Of a stretch of DNA of 64,000 nt, positions 17,409-26,199 are shown piece after piece. The translations under genes were made by a program, and so were the position numbers. This DNA comes from an uncultured Muribaculaceae bacterium (GTDB lineage: Bacteria > Bacteroidota > Bacteroidia > Bacteroidales > Muribaculaceae): positions 1 through 64,000 of the forward strand of contig CAJUKX010000012.1 of the NCBI GenBank assembly GCA_910586975.1. Reading direction: 5' to 3'. A model generated the notes under the pieces. The model was given only the letters and a program-made list of their open reading frames with translations. It searched no databases and had not been told where the DNA came from. Positions within the stretch are counted from its first letter, which is position 1. The number at the start of each line of letters is the position of its first letter.

Positions 17409-17440
17409 TTTGGCAATTAAGTAAAATTCCCGTAACTTTG
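17409..17440 (+). promoter_or_regulatory. Promoter of the OmpA-family gene
   Basis: TTTG (17409-17412), 20 bp, TAACTTTG (17433-17440). ATG at 17473. Confidence 0.7.
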
Positions 17441-17472
17441 TAGGGATGTTTTAACTATATTGCCTAACTACG

Positions 17473-18606
17473 ATGAGAAAATTTATAGTCCCGATTTGCG
17501 TTTTCGTGCTTTCTCTCTGCTCTCAAGCACGCGAGGCTTATGTGCGCCCGGGTTTGGGTGACAATTGGGCTGTAGGTCTTTCGGTAGGAGCAGCTTCACC
17601 CCTTAAGGGACATAGTTTTTTTACAAACATGCGACCCTCGCTGGGAGTGAATTTAGACAAGCATCTTACACCGGCATTCGCGCTTGGGGCAGAGATGCTC
17701 ACTTCATTCAATTCATCGCGTTGGCCCGGATATATACATTCGTCCACGGCATTCGACAATCTGTATGCCGGTGTGTACGGGTCGCTCGATCTGGTACGAC
17801 TTGCCTCGCCGGCATGCGGCTCGGTTCCTGTGGGCTTCGGGCTTCAGGCCGGTTGCGGATGGGGGCATGACTTCCACAGCGGCAAGCTTGCCGACCACAA
17901 CTATTTCGCCACCAAGGTAGGCCTGTTTCTCAGGTTCAATATCACTCCGCGGTTTGCAGTGTCACTGTCGCCCTCGGTGGTATGGGATATGAGCGATGCC
18001 CGCGTCAGCCAGTCATCGGCAGCCTATTCGGCTTCAAAAGCCGTATTCAATATGCAGGCCGGCATACGCTACAGCTTCGGGCCCGGTTTCACCTGCCCCC
18101 AGCTGTACGATACATCGGAGGTAAATGCTCTCAACGGCCAGATAAACAGCCTGCGTGCTGACCTTATAACTACAAAAGACGAATTGCAAGCTGTCAATGC
18201 GCGTGCCGAAGCGCTGGCAACTGAGCTGAAAGAAGCCCGCGAGGCCAAACCCGAAGTGGTGAAAGAGGTGATGGTGAACAACCGCCACAATACCGTTCTC
18301 GACGTATTCTTCCTGCTCGGCTCGGCCAACATAACACCCGACCAGATGCCAAATGTGGAGCGGATAGCTCATTATCTCAAGAACCATCCGGGTTCCACAG
18401 TGGTTATAAAAGGGTACGCATCACGCGACGGCAATGCCAAATCCAACGAGAAGCTTGCCTCAATGCGAGCTGAGGCCGTGAAGACCGCACTTATCAAGAA
18501 ATATGGTATAAGTGCAACGCGCATATCGGCTTCGGGCGCCGGCATAGGCAACATGTTTGAGGACGATGCCTGGAACCGTGTGAGCATCTGTACCCTCGAA
18601 AATTGA
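17473..18606 (+). CDS. OmpA-family outer membrane protein
   Basis: 377 residues. A signal peptide (residues 1 to about 20, ending CSQA-RE) precedes an N-terminal beta barrel of about 190 residues with alternating aromatic strands. A coiled-coil linker (about 218-255, VNALNGQINSLRADLITTKDEL) joins it to a C-terminal OmpA domain (about 265-377). There, peptidoglycan contacts are expected around GYASRDGNAKSNEKLASMRA. The protein should link the outer membrane to peptidoglycan, as the major OmpA proteins of Bacteroides do. Single gene with strong promoter and terminator. Confidence 0.92.
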   Translation: MRKFIVPICVFVLSLCSQAREAYVRPGLGDNWAVGLSVGAASPLKGHSFFTNMRPSLGVNLDKHLTPAFALGAEMLTSFNSSRWPGYIHSSTAFDNLYAGVYGSLDLVRLASPACGSVPVGFGLQAGCGWGHDFHSGKLADHNYFATKVGLFLRFNITPRFAVSLSPSVVWDMSDARVSQSSAAYSASKAVFNMQAGIRYSFGPGFTCPQLYDTSEVNALNGQINSLRADLITTKDELQAVNARAEALATELKEAREAKPEVVKEVMVNNRHNTVLDVFFLLGSANITPDQMPNVERIAHYLKNHPGSTVVIKGYASRDGNAKSNEKLASMRAEAVKTALIKKYGISATRISASGAGIGNMFEDDAWNRVSICTLEN

Positions 18607-18665
18607 AAATAGAACTTATAAAAATATCTCCTCGAAAACGATTACAAACTAACACATTTTTATGA

Positions 18666-18703
18666 CTTCCACCAGAGGAGAACCCCTCGGTGGAAGCCTT
18701 TTT
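18666..18703 (+). terminator. Intrinsic terminator after the OmpA gene
   Basis: CTTCCACC (18666-18673) pairs with GGTGGAAG (18689-18696), with an inner GAGG/CCTC pair, followed by CCTTTTT. Confidence 0.8.
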
Positions 18704-18729
18704 AATTTACCGCTAAAACACACATAATT

Positions 18730-18999
18730 ATGGATTGGTCTTCAATTGTAGGCACGGCCGCAGCCGTATGTATGATTCTTGGTTATTTGCCTCAGGCTAT
18801 AACAACCATCCGCACCCGCGATACCGATGGCATAGCTATTCCCACATTCCTGATGATGGGCCTTGGCTCGCTGTTTTTCGTAATACAGGGTATACTCCTG
18901 TCCAACTGGCCGCTGGCTATAACCAACATCATAACCTTTGTATGCTCGGCTATAGTCTTCGGTATTAAAATGTATAACGATTATTTCAAGAAACGGTAA
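18730..18999 (+). CDS. SemiSWEET-type sugar transporter
   Basis: 89 residues with three membrane helices, the length of SemiSWEETs, which work as dimers to pass sugars down their gradient. The PQ motif is clear in LGYLPQAITTIRTRDTDGIAIPTFLM (about residues 16-40). Helices lie at about 5-22, 37-58 and 64-84. Its 3' end overlaps the 3' end of the convergent comEC gene by 19 bp, with no room for a terminator between them. The substrate is not readable. Confidence 0.88.
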   Translation: MDWSSIVGTAAAVCMILGYLPQAITTIRTRDTDGIAIPTFLMMGLGSLFFVIQGILLSNWPLAITNIITFVCSAIVFGIKMYNDYFKKR

Positions 19000-20975
19000 C
19001 GCAGATCAATTAAGGCTACAGAGTCGGGAATACGGGCGCGGTGTTTAAGGCTGAGGTCGCGGCTCAGTATCAATGTGTCGGCACCGGTGAGGTGTCGCGC
19101 ATCGTCGGCGCTGCCTCTGTAGCGCGAGCAAATCAAAGCATAATCTGCTTTCATGGCAAGGCTGTCTTGGTCAATGGGACGGTCGAGGATTGCTATGCGC
19201 TTACACCCGGTGCTGAGTACTCCACCGCTTATGTCATAAGGACCTATACGGGTGTCGCCGGTGGTTATTATCATTGTGTCGACGGAGTGAGCCGCAAGGT
19301 AATGCTCAAGCTCGTTTTCAAGCCGCATACGTGCGTTTTCCAATCGTCCGGGATTGCAGGTGAAACGCGCTGCAACCTTATGCCCTGACCTCATAATTAT
19401 AGGAGTATTGCCATGGGTGGGTATTATGAAAAATTCATTTTCAGGTATATTATCTCCCGACACAGGCAGTATTGCAGTGCAGGCCAGGGCTACGGCCAGT
19501 GCGACGCCCCTTGCCTTGGCCTTATCTATATGAAGCGACAGCCCTGTGCAAAGTATGGCTGCCGCGAGTGCCGCGCATTGCCATCCGCTGATATATACCG
19601 GAGTGCGTGCCCAACTGATGGAGCCTAATGACGATGCGGCTTCTGCCACCGCATTTACCATGAAATTTACAAATCCGCACAGCCACACACACTCAGAACC
19701 CAATGCCGACAGCAGTACAATTACTGTACCCGCCACCATGAGCAGCGGCAACAGCAGTGTTATGAGTAAGTTGGATAATATAAATACCAGAGGAACGGCA
19801 TGAAAATAGTACACAGTGGCGGGCAGCGTGCCGAGTGTTGCACCAAGTGGCACGGTCACATATTGCACGGCCACGTATCCGCTCCAATTGCGTTTTGCCA
19901 CCGGATTTATCCTGTCGCTGAACAGCAGTATCCCAAGGACGGCGCACACAGAGAGTTGGAATCCGGCCGAAAACAAGCTGAATGGTCTTGCGGCCAATAT
20001 CACAATCACGGCCACCATAAGGGCGTTGATGCTGTCGGGTCTGCGCCCGATGATGCGGCAGATGATAAATGCCGTGAACATTATGCACGCCCTTACAATA
20101 GAGTCAGACATGCCTACCATCGCGGCATATAGCCATAGAATTATGAGCATTATCAAGTAGCGCCAGGGCCTGAGCCGTGGCCATGCTCGCAGTGGAAACA
20201 ATATAAATCCGGCAATCATGGCTATGATACCTACATGGAATCCGCTTAATGCCAGTGCGTGGGCTATGCCCGTGGCTCTGAAGTTCTCGCGTATCTCATA
20301 GTCGAGGTCATCGCCATATCCTGTTAGCAGCGCGGCAAGCAGTCCGTATGCGGCGTCATTCAGCCCGGTGTGAGCCAGAATATCTACAATTATCATCCTG
20401 CGGTCAGCCATTGTGGCTTTGAATCCGGCATGACGGCCCACTACTGTAAGAGAATCATCCTCGACAAAAGTTTGTGCGGATATGGAGTTGCGCAGATAGT
20501 ATAATGAGCGGTCTTTCTGATATCTGAATGCTCCCGACAGTTCAGGCGGTTCGAGAATCGATGTTAGCCGGATTCGTGCGCCTGTCTGCGGCGGCATCCA
20601 ATCGGGCAGCGAAGTGGCCGACACTACAAACGGTGTTACCGGATTATCGCCTATGGAGTCTACCCGCAGCAGCATACTCTGCGAGTGTCGTGTTGAGGAA
20701 ATGCTGATAAGCTCGGCACGCAACTGCCGCAGATTTCCGTCGAATAATCCGGCCGGAGCTTCGGTCGGTGCTGATGTGTAAGCCAAAATCCACCACGCCC
20801 CGGTAGCCATGAGGACTACGGCCGGCAGCCGCTGTTGAAAATAAATCAAGGCCACGGCAGCCAATATAAGGCATGCCGCAGCCCACCATGGACACCCCAA
20901 CCACCACAGCACTATGCCTGCTACCGCACCGATAGCAAGCGGAAGTGCCGGAAGGCGGTTGAGTGTCGGCTTCAT
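18981..20975 (-). CDS. comEC: ComEC/Rec2-family competence membrane protein
   Basis: 664 residues. An N-terminal DUF4131 region (two helices, then a beta domain to about 190) precedes the ComEC core of about eight membrane helices, with the signature FRATGIAHALALSGFHVGII at about 225-244. ComEC forms the inner-membrane channel for single-stranded DNA uptake. The soluble C-terminus (about 520-664) lacks the HxHxDH metallo-beta-lactamase motif of Bacillus ComEC; Bacteroidetes proteins often have such a reduced domain. No other competence gene is near. Confidence 0.88.
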   Translation of the reverse strand: MKPTLNRLPALPLAIGAVAGIVLWWLGCPWWAAACLILAAVALIYFQQRLPAVVLMATGAWWILAYTSAPTEAPAGLFDGNLRQLRAELISISSTRHSQSMLLRVDSIGDNPVTPFVVSATSLPDWMPPQTGARIRLTSILEPPELSGAFRYQKDRSLYYLRNSISAQTFVEDDSLTVVGRHAGFKATMADRRMIIVDILAHTGLNDAAYGLLAALLTGYGDDLDYEIRENFRATGIAHALALSGFHVGIIAMIAGFILFPLRAWPRLRPWRYLIMLIILWLYAAMVGMSDSIVRACIMFTAFIICRIIGRRPDSINALMVAVIVILAARPFSLFSAGFQLSVCAVLGILLFSDRINPVAKRNWSGYVAVQYVTVPLGATLGTLPATVYYFHAVPLVFILSNLLITLLLPLLMVAGTVIVLLSALGSECVWLCGFVNFMVNAVAEAASSLGSISWARTPVYISGWQCAALAAAILCTGLSLHIDKAKARGVALAVALACTAILPVSGDNIPENEFFIIPTHGNTPIIMRSGHKVAARFTCNPGRLENARMRLENELEHYLAAHSVDTMIITTGDTRIGPYDISGGVLSTGCKRIAILDRPIDQDSLAMKADYALICSRYRGSADDARHLTGADTLILSRDLSLKHRARIPDSVALIDLRYRFLK

Positions 20976-20988
20976 GCAGCAGACAGTG

Positions 20989-21942
20989 TTATGCTACTGT
21001 CTTGAGCACTACGATAAGACTTGTGAAGCTGATTATGATCCACAGTGCCACAGCGAGCATCAGGGGCTTGACGCCTACGCTGCGTATCATCTTCAGGGTA
21101 AGCGAAGCACCTATCATAAACAGAGTTACTACCATGCCGCGTTTTGCTATCCATACCATACATTCGGTAAACTCAGAGGGCATTGGCACATAGGTATTGA
21201 ATATCATCGCAGCGACAAACAGGAATATAAACCATGGAATTGAGATTTTGCCTGTTTTGTCGCGGAAGATAAACATTGTGGCGAAGGCCAGGGGTATGAT
21301 CCACAAAGCACGGGTGAGCTTGATAAGTGTGGCTGTCTGCAGTGCCACCTCGCCGTAAGTCTCGCCGGCACCTACAACCGAAGATGTGTCATGTATGGCA
21401 ATCGCGGCCCATGTGCCGAACTGTACCTGACTCATGTCGAACAGGTGACCCAGCGGCGGGAAAATGAACAGGGCTATGGAATTGAGAATGAAGATTACAC
21501 CGAGCGACACGGCCATCTCGTCGGTATCGGCTTTGAGCACAGGACCTACCGCCGCGATAGCACTACCGCCACAAATGGCTGTACCTGAAGAGATGAGGTA
21601 GGCTGTCTTGCGGTTGATATGGAGCCAATAGCCTATCATGGCACCTAACACCATAACTCCGATAACAGATACTACGGTAAACATCATGCCGTCGGCGCCG
21701 CTCTTGAGCGACTCCTGAAGGTTCATGTTGAAGCCAAGGCACACTACAGCCACTTGAAGCAGATACTTTGAGCATTTCTTGTTGAACTTGGGGAAGGGGT
21801 TCTCGAAGACGAACGCATAGATAAGTCCGCAAAGCAGGGCTATGGGAGCCGATATTACCAATCCGGGCATGCCGAAAAGCGAGAATGGTATAAGAATCAG
21901 TACAATCAGACCGATATAAATAACTTTAGAAAGTGATTTCAT
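20989..21942 (-). CDS. YeiH/UPF0324-family putative sulfate exporter
   Basis: 317 residues and about ten hydrophobic helices. Family marks are LPFSLFGMP-like glycine motifs near the N-terminus, SSGTAICGGSAIAAVGPV (about 115-132), and WAAIAIHDTSSVVGAGETYG (about 184-203). The family is annotated as a putative sulfate or organosulfur exporter; direct evidence for the substrate is limited. It starts 39 bp after the aroE stop on the same strand and may share its transcript. The start codon of comEC lies 13 bp downstream. Confidence 0.85.
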   Translation of the reverse strand: MKSLSKVIYIGLIVLILIPFSLFGMPGLVISAPIALLCGLIYAFVFENPFPKFNKKCSKYLLQVAVVCLGFNMNLQESLKSGADGMMFTVVSVIGVMVLGAMIGYWLHINRKTAYLISSGTAICGGSAIAAVGPVLKADTDEMAVSLGVIFILNSIALFIFPPLGHLFDMSQVQFGTWAAIAIHDTSSVVGAGETYGEVALQTATLIKLTRALWIIPLAFATMFIFRDKTGKISIPWFIFLFVAAMIFNTYVPMPSEFTECMVWIAKRGMVVTLFMIGASLTLKMIRSVGVKPLMLAVALWIIISFTSLIVVLKTVA

Positions 21943-21981
21943 TTGATACAGATGTATTTGCAGTTATGTAGAGAAATATGT

Positions 21982-22749
21982 TTATTTTTTCCAGATATTC
22001 CACGATACGAAAGCCTGAAGCAGCAGCATCTCCAGCCCATTCTTTGTGATTGCGCCCATTTCTTCGGCACGTTTCATAAACAGTGTGGTATTGGGGTTGT
22101 AGAGCAGATCGTAGCAGATATGCTCGGGTGTGAGTCCTTCGTAGGGAATGGGCGGACATTCATCCACATTGGGATACATGCCTACGGGAGTAGTGTTTAC
22201 GATAATTTTATAATTCTTGATGATTTCGGGTGTAAGTTCACCGTAAGTTATCACACCGTGCTTTTTGGAGCGGGAGACCATTTTGGTTTCTACTCCCAGT
22301 TTATGCAATGCGTGTACCACAGCGCGTGCGGCGCCACCTGTGCCCAGCACAAGGGCTTTGTCGTACGACCCGTTTTTGAGCAGCGGAGCCATTGAATCGC
22401 CGAAGCCTATGCAGTCGCTGTTATACCCTTTAAGAGAAATGGAACCGTCGGGCTGTTTGAAGATTTTAACTACATTGACAGCCCCGATGGCTTTGGCTTC
22501 GGAGTCGATGGCGTCAAGATAGTCGATAATCTTGAGTTTGTAGGGGATTGTCACGTTGAATCCGGCCAGGTTGGGGTAGGTGGCAAGCACTTCCTCCAAC
22601 TTTTCAATTGTTGAAATCTCAAAATTCACGTAGTGAGCGTTGATTTTCTCAGATTCAAATTTCTGATTGAAGAAATCTTGAGAAAATGAATGGCCTAATG
22701 GGAACCCTATCAGTCCGAAAAGACGTGCGTAGTCGGTATTGTTTACCAT
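21982..22749 (-). CDS. aroE: Shikimate dehydrogenase
   Basis: 255 residues. AroE reduces 3-dehydroshikimate to shikimate with NADPH in aromatic amino-acid synthesis. The substrate domain shows GFPLGHSFSQDFFNQKF (about 15-31) and GFNVTIPYK (catalytic Lys, about 63-71). The Rossmann part has LGTGGAARAVVHALHKLG (about 126-143), then NTTPVGMYPN. The C-terminus is GAITKNGLEMLLLQAFVSWNIW, as in the family. Length is slightly short but all parts are present. Confidence 0.95.
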   Translation of the reverse strand: MVNNTDYARLFGLIGFPLGHSFSQDFFNQKFESEKINAHYVNFEISTIEKLEEVLATYPNLAGFNVTIPYKLKIIDYLDAIDSEAKAIGAVNVVKIFKQPDGSISLKGYNSDCIGFGDSMAPLLKNGSYDKALVLGTGGAARAVVHALHKLGVETKMVSRSKKHGVITYGELTPEIIKNYKIIVNTTPVGMYPNVDECPPIPYEGLTPEHICYDLLYNPNTTLFMKRAEEMGAITKNGLEMLLLQAFVSWNIWKK

Positions 22750-22879
22750 AGCATTACAAGTATATGTTTGGCGCTTTATCAGGTAACTTTTCGGTAATGA
22801 AGCTACAGCCGCACACCGTCAGCGTATGGAAAAACGCTTGATTATTCCTCTACCGTTGCCGGAAGAGAGTCTTATAACG

Positions 22880-22887
22880 CAAAGTTA
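22880..22887 (-). promoter_or_regulatory. -7 element of the aroE promoter
   Basis: TAACTTTG on the minus strand. It would give a leader of about 125 nt before the ATG at 22749. The leader has hairpin-forming segments but no riboswitch I can name. Confidence 0.5.
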
Positions 22888-22966
22888 CACAATTTTTGAA
22901 AATGTTCAATAAAAACATTATCTAAATTAGCTTAAATACCGACTTGAATACCAACTTAAATACCGG

Positions 22967-23575
22967 CTATGGCAGGGGCTTGTTATATTTTCGGGTAAAT
23001 TCGAGTGGCAGTCGGTTGAGTTCAGCCGACATGTCCGTGCCGTCTATTTCTATACGTTTTATTTCCTTTATTGACTTTGTGACGGCAATCACCACATTTT
23101 TCAAGGGTTGCTGATGTATGGATTCGGCTACTGTGGCCGAGTCAAGTTCTACCCGAGGCCTGCCGGCTATGGTAGAGTATGGCATCGACTGCACGGCCGA
23201 ATCCATCATTACGCTGATGTCACGGGGATTTATGCTGATGAGTATCTCATCGTCGTTTAGTGTGCTCCATGTGCCGTTTGCTATGACCGATGCCGGAATC
23301 ACTGTGTGCGAGGCATCATTGCCTTTGAACTGCATTTCGGCTCCCATGGTGAATTGGCCGCCGTTTATGTCTTTCTCTTTTATAAAAGTAAACAGTAATG
23401 AGCAGTTAAGCTCGGTGCCCGGGGTGAATCCGTCATGTTCCAAAACCGGTGAAATATTTACAGGTGAGCTTGTCCAGCAACCGTCGATGTCGGCGGCAAG
23501 CTTGTCTTCTTTAGAACAGCTTGAAAAGAATACTGAGATACAGGTTATGAGCAGCAGAAAGAATGTATTTTTCAT
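22967..23575 (-). CDS. Hypothetical lipoprotein, lipocalin-like
   Basis: The start at 23575 (MKNTFFLLLITCISVFFSSC) gives 202 residues with a clear signal peptide and lipobox SSC. An upstream in-frame start at 23611 would place the signal sequence internally and is rejected. The mature part is rich in beta strands with alternating hydrophobics (GCWTSS..., LLFTFIKEKDIN, EILISINPRDISVMM), like lipocalin-like proteins of Bacteroidales. Function is unknown. The promoter region is occupied by a large palindromic element. Confidence 0.7.
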   Translation of the reverse strand: MKNTFFLLLITCISVFFSSCSKEDKLAADIDGCWTSSPVNISPVLEHDGFTPGTELNCSLLFTFIKEKDINGGQFTMGAEMQFKGNDASHTVIPASVIANGTWSTLNDDEILISINPRDISVMMDSAVQSMPYSTIAGRPRVELDSATVAESIHQQPLKNVVIAVTKSIKEIKRIEIDGTDMSAELNRLPLEFTRKYNKPLP

Positions 23576-23583
23576 AGAGGTAC

Positions 23584-23795
23584 TTAGAGTGTGTTTGAAT
23601 TTAACTCGCATTAAGATTGAGAGATAATTACGAGGGATTTTTTCAGCGTGAAGAAGGAACGTAGCGAGCTACGTGACTGATGAACGGTGGAAAAAGCACC
23701 GTAATTAGCCTCAAGATTAATGCGAAACATATTCATTTTATCTTCAATTCAACAAAATAATCATTTTTGTGTGTTAAATTCAAACACACTCTTAA
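23584..23795. repeat. 212-bp palindromic intergenic element with terminal inverted repeats
   Basis: The ends are inverted copies of AGAGTGTGTTTGAATTTAAC (23586-23605 and, reversed, 23773-23792). Inner segments are also complementary: GCATTAA with TTAATGC, and TAATTACG with CGTAATTA. The whole unit can fold into one long imperfect hairpin. The core (about 23650-23687) is a reversed version of the core in the repeat at 56707-56872, sharing the sequence GTCACGTAGCT. It contains no coding frame. It separates the divergent lipoprotein and tsaC genes. Confidence 0.7.
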
Positions 23796-23845
23796 TTCAA
23801 ACAGTTGTTTTTTTAGAACATGCGATGCGGTATTAATGTTCGTAG

Positions 23846-23876
23846 TTGCCGAATAGCGAAATATTGATTATATTTG
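23846..23876 (+). promoter_or_regulatory. Promoter of tsaC
   Basis: TTG (23846-23848), 20 bp, TATATTTG (23869-23876). The ATG at 23884 lies at the expected transcription start, so the mRNA may be nearly leaderless. Confidence 0.65.
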
Positions 23877-23883
23877 CAAAAAA

Positions 23884-24498
23884 ATGCAAGTTCTCAAGAT
23901 TTATCCCAATTCTATAAACGAACGGTTTATAGATCAGGCTGTAGAAGCGCTCCGCAACGGTGAGGTGATTATTTACCCCACCGACTCGCTGTATGCCTTC
24001 GGCTGTGATGCGTTGAATCGCCGCGCCATAGAGCGTCTGTGCAAAATCAAAGGTCTCAATCCCGAGAAGAACCTACTCTCGATAGTTTGTGCCGACATAT
24101 CGCAGGCTGCTGATTATGCCCGAATCGACAACAAGGCGTTTCAGCTGATGAAAAGCTACATCCCCGGGCCTGTGACATTTATCTTGCCCTCGTCGACCAA
24201 GTTGCCAAAGGTATTTAAAGGCCGCAAGACCGTAGGTGTGAGGGTGCCCGACAATCCAATAGCCACATACTTGGCCCGTGCGCTTGGCAATCCGCTGCTT
24301 ACGTCATCGGTAAACGAGACAGACAGCATACTGTATGACGAAGACAATATGGAAGCACCGCTTGCCGAGAACTATCCCGGAGTTGATCTGCTGATTGACG
24401 GTGGAGGCTGTGCCGCCGAGCCTTCAACCATTGTAGACCTGGCCGACTCGGATAGTCCCGAAATAATCCGTCAGGGCAGAGCGCAAATAGAATTATGA
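23884..24498 (+). CDS. tsaC: L-threonylcarbamoyladenylate synthase (Sua5/YrdC family)
   Basis: 204 residues, the short YrdC form without the Sua5 C-terminal domain. It makes threonylcarbamoyl-AMP, the donor for t6A37 in tRNAs reading ANN codons. Family motifs are IIYPTDSLYAFGCDALNRRAIERLCKIKG (about 29-57), ISQAADYA, and the SNVTETDS-like SSVNETDS at about 140-147. It is cytosolic. Its stop overlaps the next gene by four bases. Confidence 0.9.
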   Translation: MQVLKIYPNSINERFIDQAVEALRNGEVIIYPTDSLYAFGCDALNRRAIERLCKIKGLNPEKNLLSIVCADISQAADYARIDNKAFQLMKSYIPGPVTFILPSSTKLPKVFKGRKTVGVRVPDNPIATYLARALGNPLLTSSVNETDSILYDEDNMEAPLAENYPGVDLLIDGGGCAAEPSTIVDLADSDSPEIIRQGRAQIEL

Positions 24499-25391
24499 AA
24501 ATAAGGGAGATAGAAGTAGCGAGATTCGATGACCTGTTTCCGCGGCAGGCCTGTGTGTATGATACCGCGGAATTCTGTCTGCTCAATGGGTCGAAGGCAG
24601 AAGCTCTCAAGGCTTTCGCGCTTTTTGACGATGCCGGCAATGCCTTGGTGGGCCAGATATTCGGATTGAGGGCCGGCGTGTGGCGAGCGCCGTTCTCGGC
24701 TCCGTTTTCTGCGGCAAGTATAAACGATGGCGGAGAGAAATATGTGGATGATTTCTATAAAGAAGCGAGCGATATACTGAAACAGCCTTACCGTCTGGTC
24801 TGCGCTCCTGCGGTATATGGCATAGTAATGCCACACCTCAATAATGCTGACGCGGTGGTTGATGCCAATTTTCATTACCCCATGCAGCGATTTGCCGACT
24901 ATGAGCAATACCTGTCGCGTTCGGGGCGCTATAATCATCACCGAGCGCTGAAACATCCATTTGAGTTTTTTGAGACCGACGACATACCACGTGCCTACTC
25001 CATAATCGCAGCCAACCGTCAGTCAATGGGCTATCCACTGGCCATGTCGCTACAGCAGGTGCTGGAGACTGTGGAGCTTGTACCGGCACATTTCTTTATA
25101 GTGACTCTTGGATCTGAAGACGTAGCGGCTGCCATGATCTACGATGCTGCCCCGGGCGTAGTCCAGGTGATATATTGGGGCGACCTGCCTGACTACCGCA
25201 GCTGCAGAGCCATGAACCATCTGGCTTTCAAGACCTTTGAATGGTACTCGATACATCGCCCGGATGTACATACGGTAGACATAGGACCCGCCTCAACCGA
25301 CGGAGTGCGAAACGAAGGACTCTGCCAATTCAAACTGTCGATAGGGTGCGTGGAAACAAACAAAACATCATTTATGGTTAACAAAAATTAA
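24495..25391 (+). CDS. GNAT-like (FemAB-related) acyltransferase, function unknown
   Basis: 298 residues with two GNAT-like halves, best seen in the C-terminal part. There HFFIVTLGSEDVAAAMIYDAAPGVVQVIYWGD (about 197-228) has the strand-turn-strand of the fold, and NHLAFKTFEWYSIHRPDVHTVDIGP (about 237-261) the following helix and strand. The N-terminal half is weakly conserved. It overlaps tsaC by ATGA, so the two are co-translated. Substrate unknown. A FemAB-like aminoacyl transfer or simple N-acetyltransfer are both possible. Confidence 0.65.
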   Translation: MKIREIEVARFDDLFPRQACVYDTAEFCLLNGSKAEALKAFALFDDAGNALVGQIFGLRAGVWRAPFSAPFSAASINDGGEKYVDDFYKEASDILKQPYRLVCAPAVYGIVMPHLNNADAVVDANFHYPMQRFADYEQYLSRSGRYNHHRALKHPFEFFETDDIPRAYSIIAANRQSMGYPLAMSLQQVLETVELVPAHFFIVTLGSEDVAAAMIYDAAPGVVQVIYWGDLPDYRSCRAMNHLAFKTFEWYSIHRPDVHTVDIGPASTDGVRNEGLCQFKLSIGCVETNKTSFMVNKN

Positions 25392-25425
25392 CCATACCAA
25401 GACCGCTATATCCATAAAAACTCTC

Positions 25426-25433
25426 TACCTTTG
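25426..25433 (+). promoter_or_regulatory. -7 element for tRNA-Ser
   Basis: TACCTTTG, ending 23 bp before the tRNA 5' end. Confidence 0.6.
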
Positions 25434-25456
25434 CACACGCAAAAACATATTAAAAA

Positions 25457-25544
25457 GGAGCGATGCTCGAGTGGCTGAAGAGGCACGCCTGGAAAGCGTG
25501 TAAACGTCAAAAGCGTTTCCCGAGTTCGAATCTCGGTCGCTCCG
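25457..25544 (+). tRNA. tRNA-Ser (anticodon GGA)
   Basis: An 88-nt class II tRNA. The acceptor stem GGAGCGA pairs with TCGCTCC, with discriminator G. The anticodon loop CTGGAAA gives GGA, reading UCC/UCU. A long variable arm (GTAAACGTCAAAAGCGTTTC) and the T arm GAGTTCGAATCTC are present. CCA is not encoded. An accessory Panacea module lies directly downstream. Confidence 0.95.
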
Positions 25545-25550
25545 CAAAGT

Positions 25551-25605
25551 AACACGCTGATTATCAATAACTAATCTATTTGAATATCAGTGTGTTGTTT
25601 TTTTG
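25551..25605 (+). terminator. Terminator after tRNA-Ser
   Basis: AACAC-CTGAT (25551-25561) pairs with ATCAG-GTGTT (about 25586-25596), followed by a T-run. The 220 bp that follow (25606-25824) hold nothing recognisable. Confidence 0.65.
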
Positions 25606-25824
25606 TTTTGAGGGGCGTTTCGCTTTAAAAAAAGCCGTTTGATGTTTCAGAATGATGCAGAGTGTTTCAAACAACAAACACAAAATAAGCACATGATAAG
25701 CGCGAGATATGGATGTCAATCGGTTTTTGGAAAGCGTTATTCCCGAAGGAATATCACCACAACTTATGGCACCGGCTCAGCAAGGCGCAAATTTGGATGC
25801 GGTGCAGTCAGCACAGCAGATGAT

Positions 25825-26199
25825 TCAGTAAAAGAATTGACGTTTTTCCTTTGCTGTGAAAAGTTTACTTTCGCGGCAAGCTTCAAGTACAGCAGTCAAA
25901 TCTTCATCAGTCAGTTGTCCTACAATGGATGTTTGACCGTCTTGTATTGTCTTTGCCAAATATGCAGTAGAACGGGTTAGCAGATCATTCGCACTGAGGA
26001 ACGAATCATAGCGCAGGAAATCATAATCTCTCTTGCGTAATTGATATTGCATGGCAAATTGTTCTGTCTTGGCTTGGACGATTGGATGAATACGGGAATT
26101 AATGAAAAAGAAACCTGCTATCTTATCTTCAAAACTATCAGACAGGAGAATAGAACCGCGTTTTATGCCTTGTTGAAGCAATTGATGAGGTAAGTCCAT
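25825..26199 (-). CDS. Hypothetical protein, candidate toxin partner of the second Panacea protein
   Basis: 124 residues, unknown family. It is soluble, with no signal or membrane helix, mixed alpha/beta at the N-terminus (RGSILLSDSFEDKIAGFFFINSRIHPIV) and helical at the C-terminus. The ATG at 26199 overlaps the stop of the Panacea gene by one base (TAATG), the same arrangement as in the module at 1.9-2.7 kb. This suggests it is the effector or toxin of a TA pair. I see no nuclease or transferase motif. Confidence 0.55.
   Translation of the reverse strand: MDLPHQLLQQGIKRGSILLSDSFEDKIAGFFFINSRIHPIVQAKTEQFAMQYQLRKRDYDFLRYDSFLSANDLLTRSTAYLAKTIQDGQTSIVGQLTDEDLTAVLEACRESKLFTAKEKRQFFY

Noticed and set aside
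22750..22880. Riboswitch in the aroE leader
   Set aside because: The leader can form hairpins but I find no conserved motif of a known aromatic or other riboswitch.
25639..25980. 113-codon plus-strand frame after tRNA-Ser
   Set aside because: It overlaps the antisense partner of the Panacea gene and has no promoter or recognisable domain.
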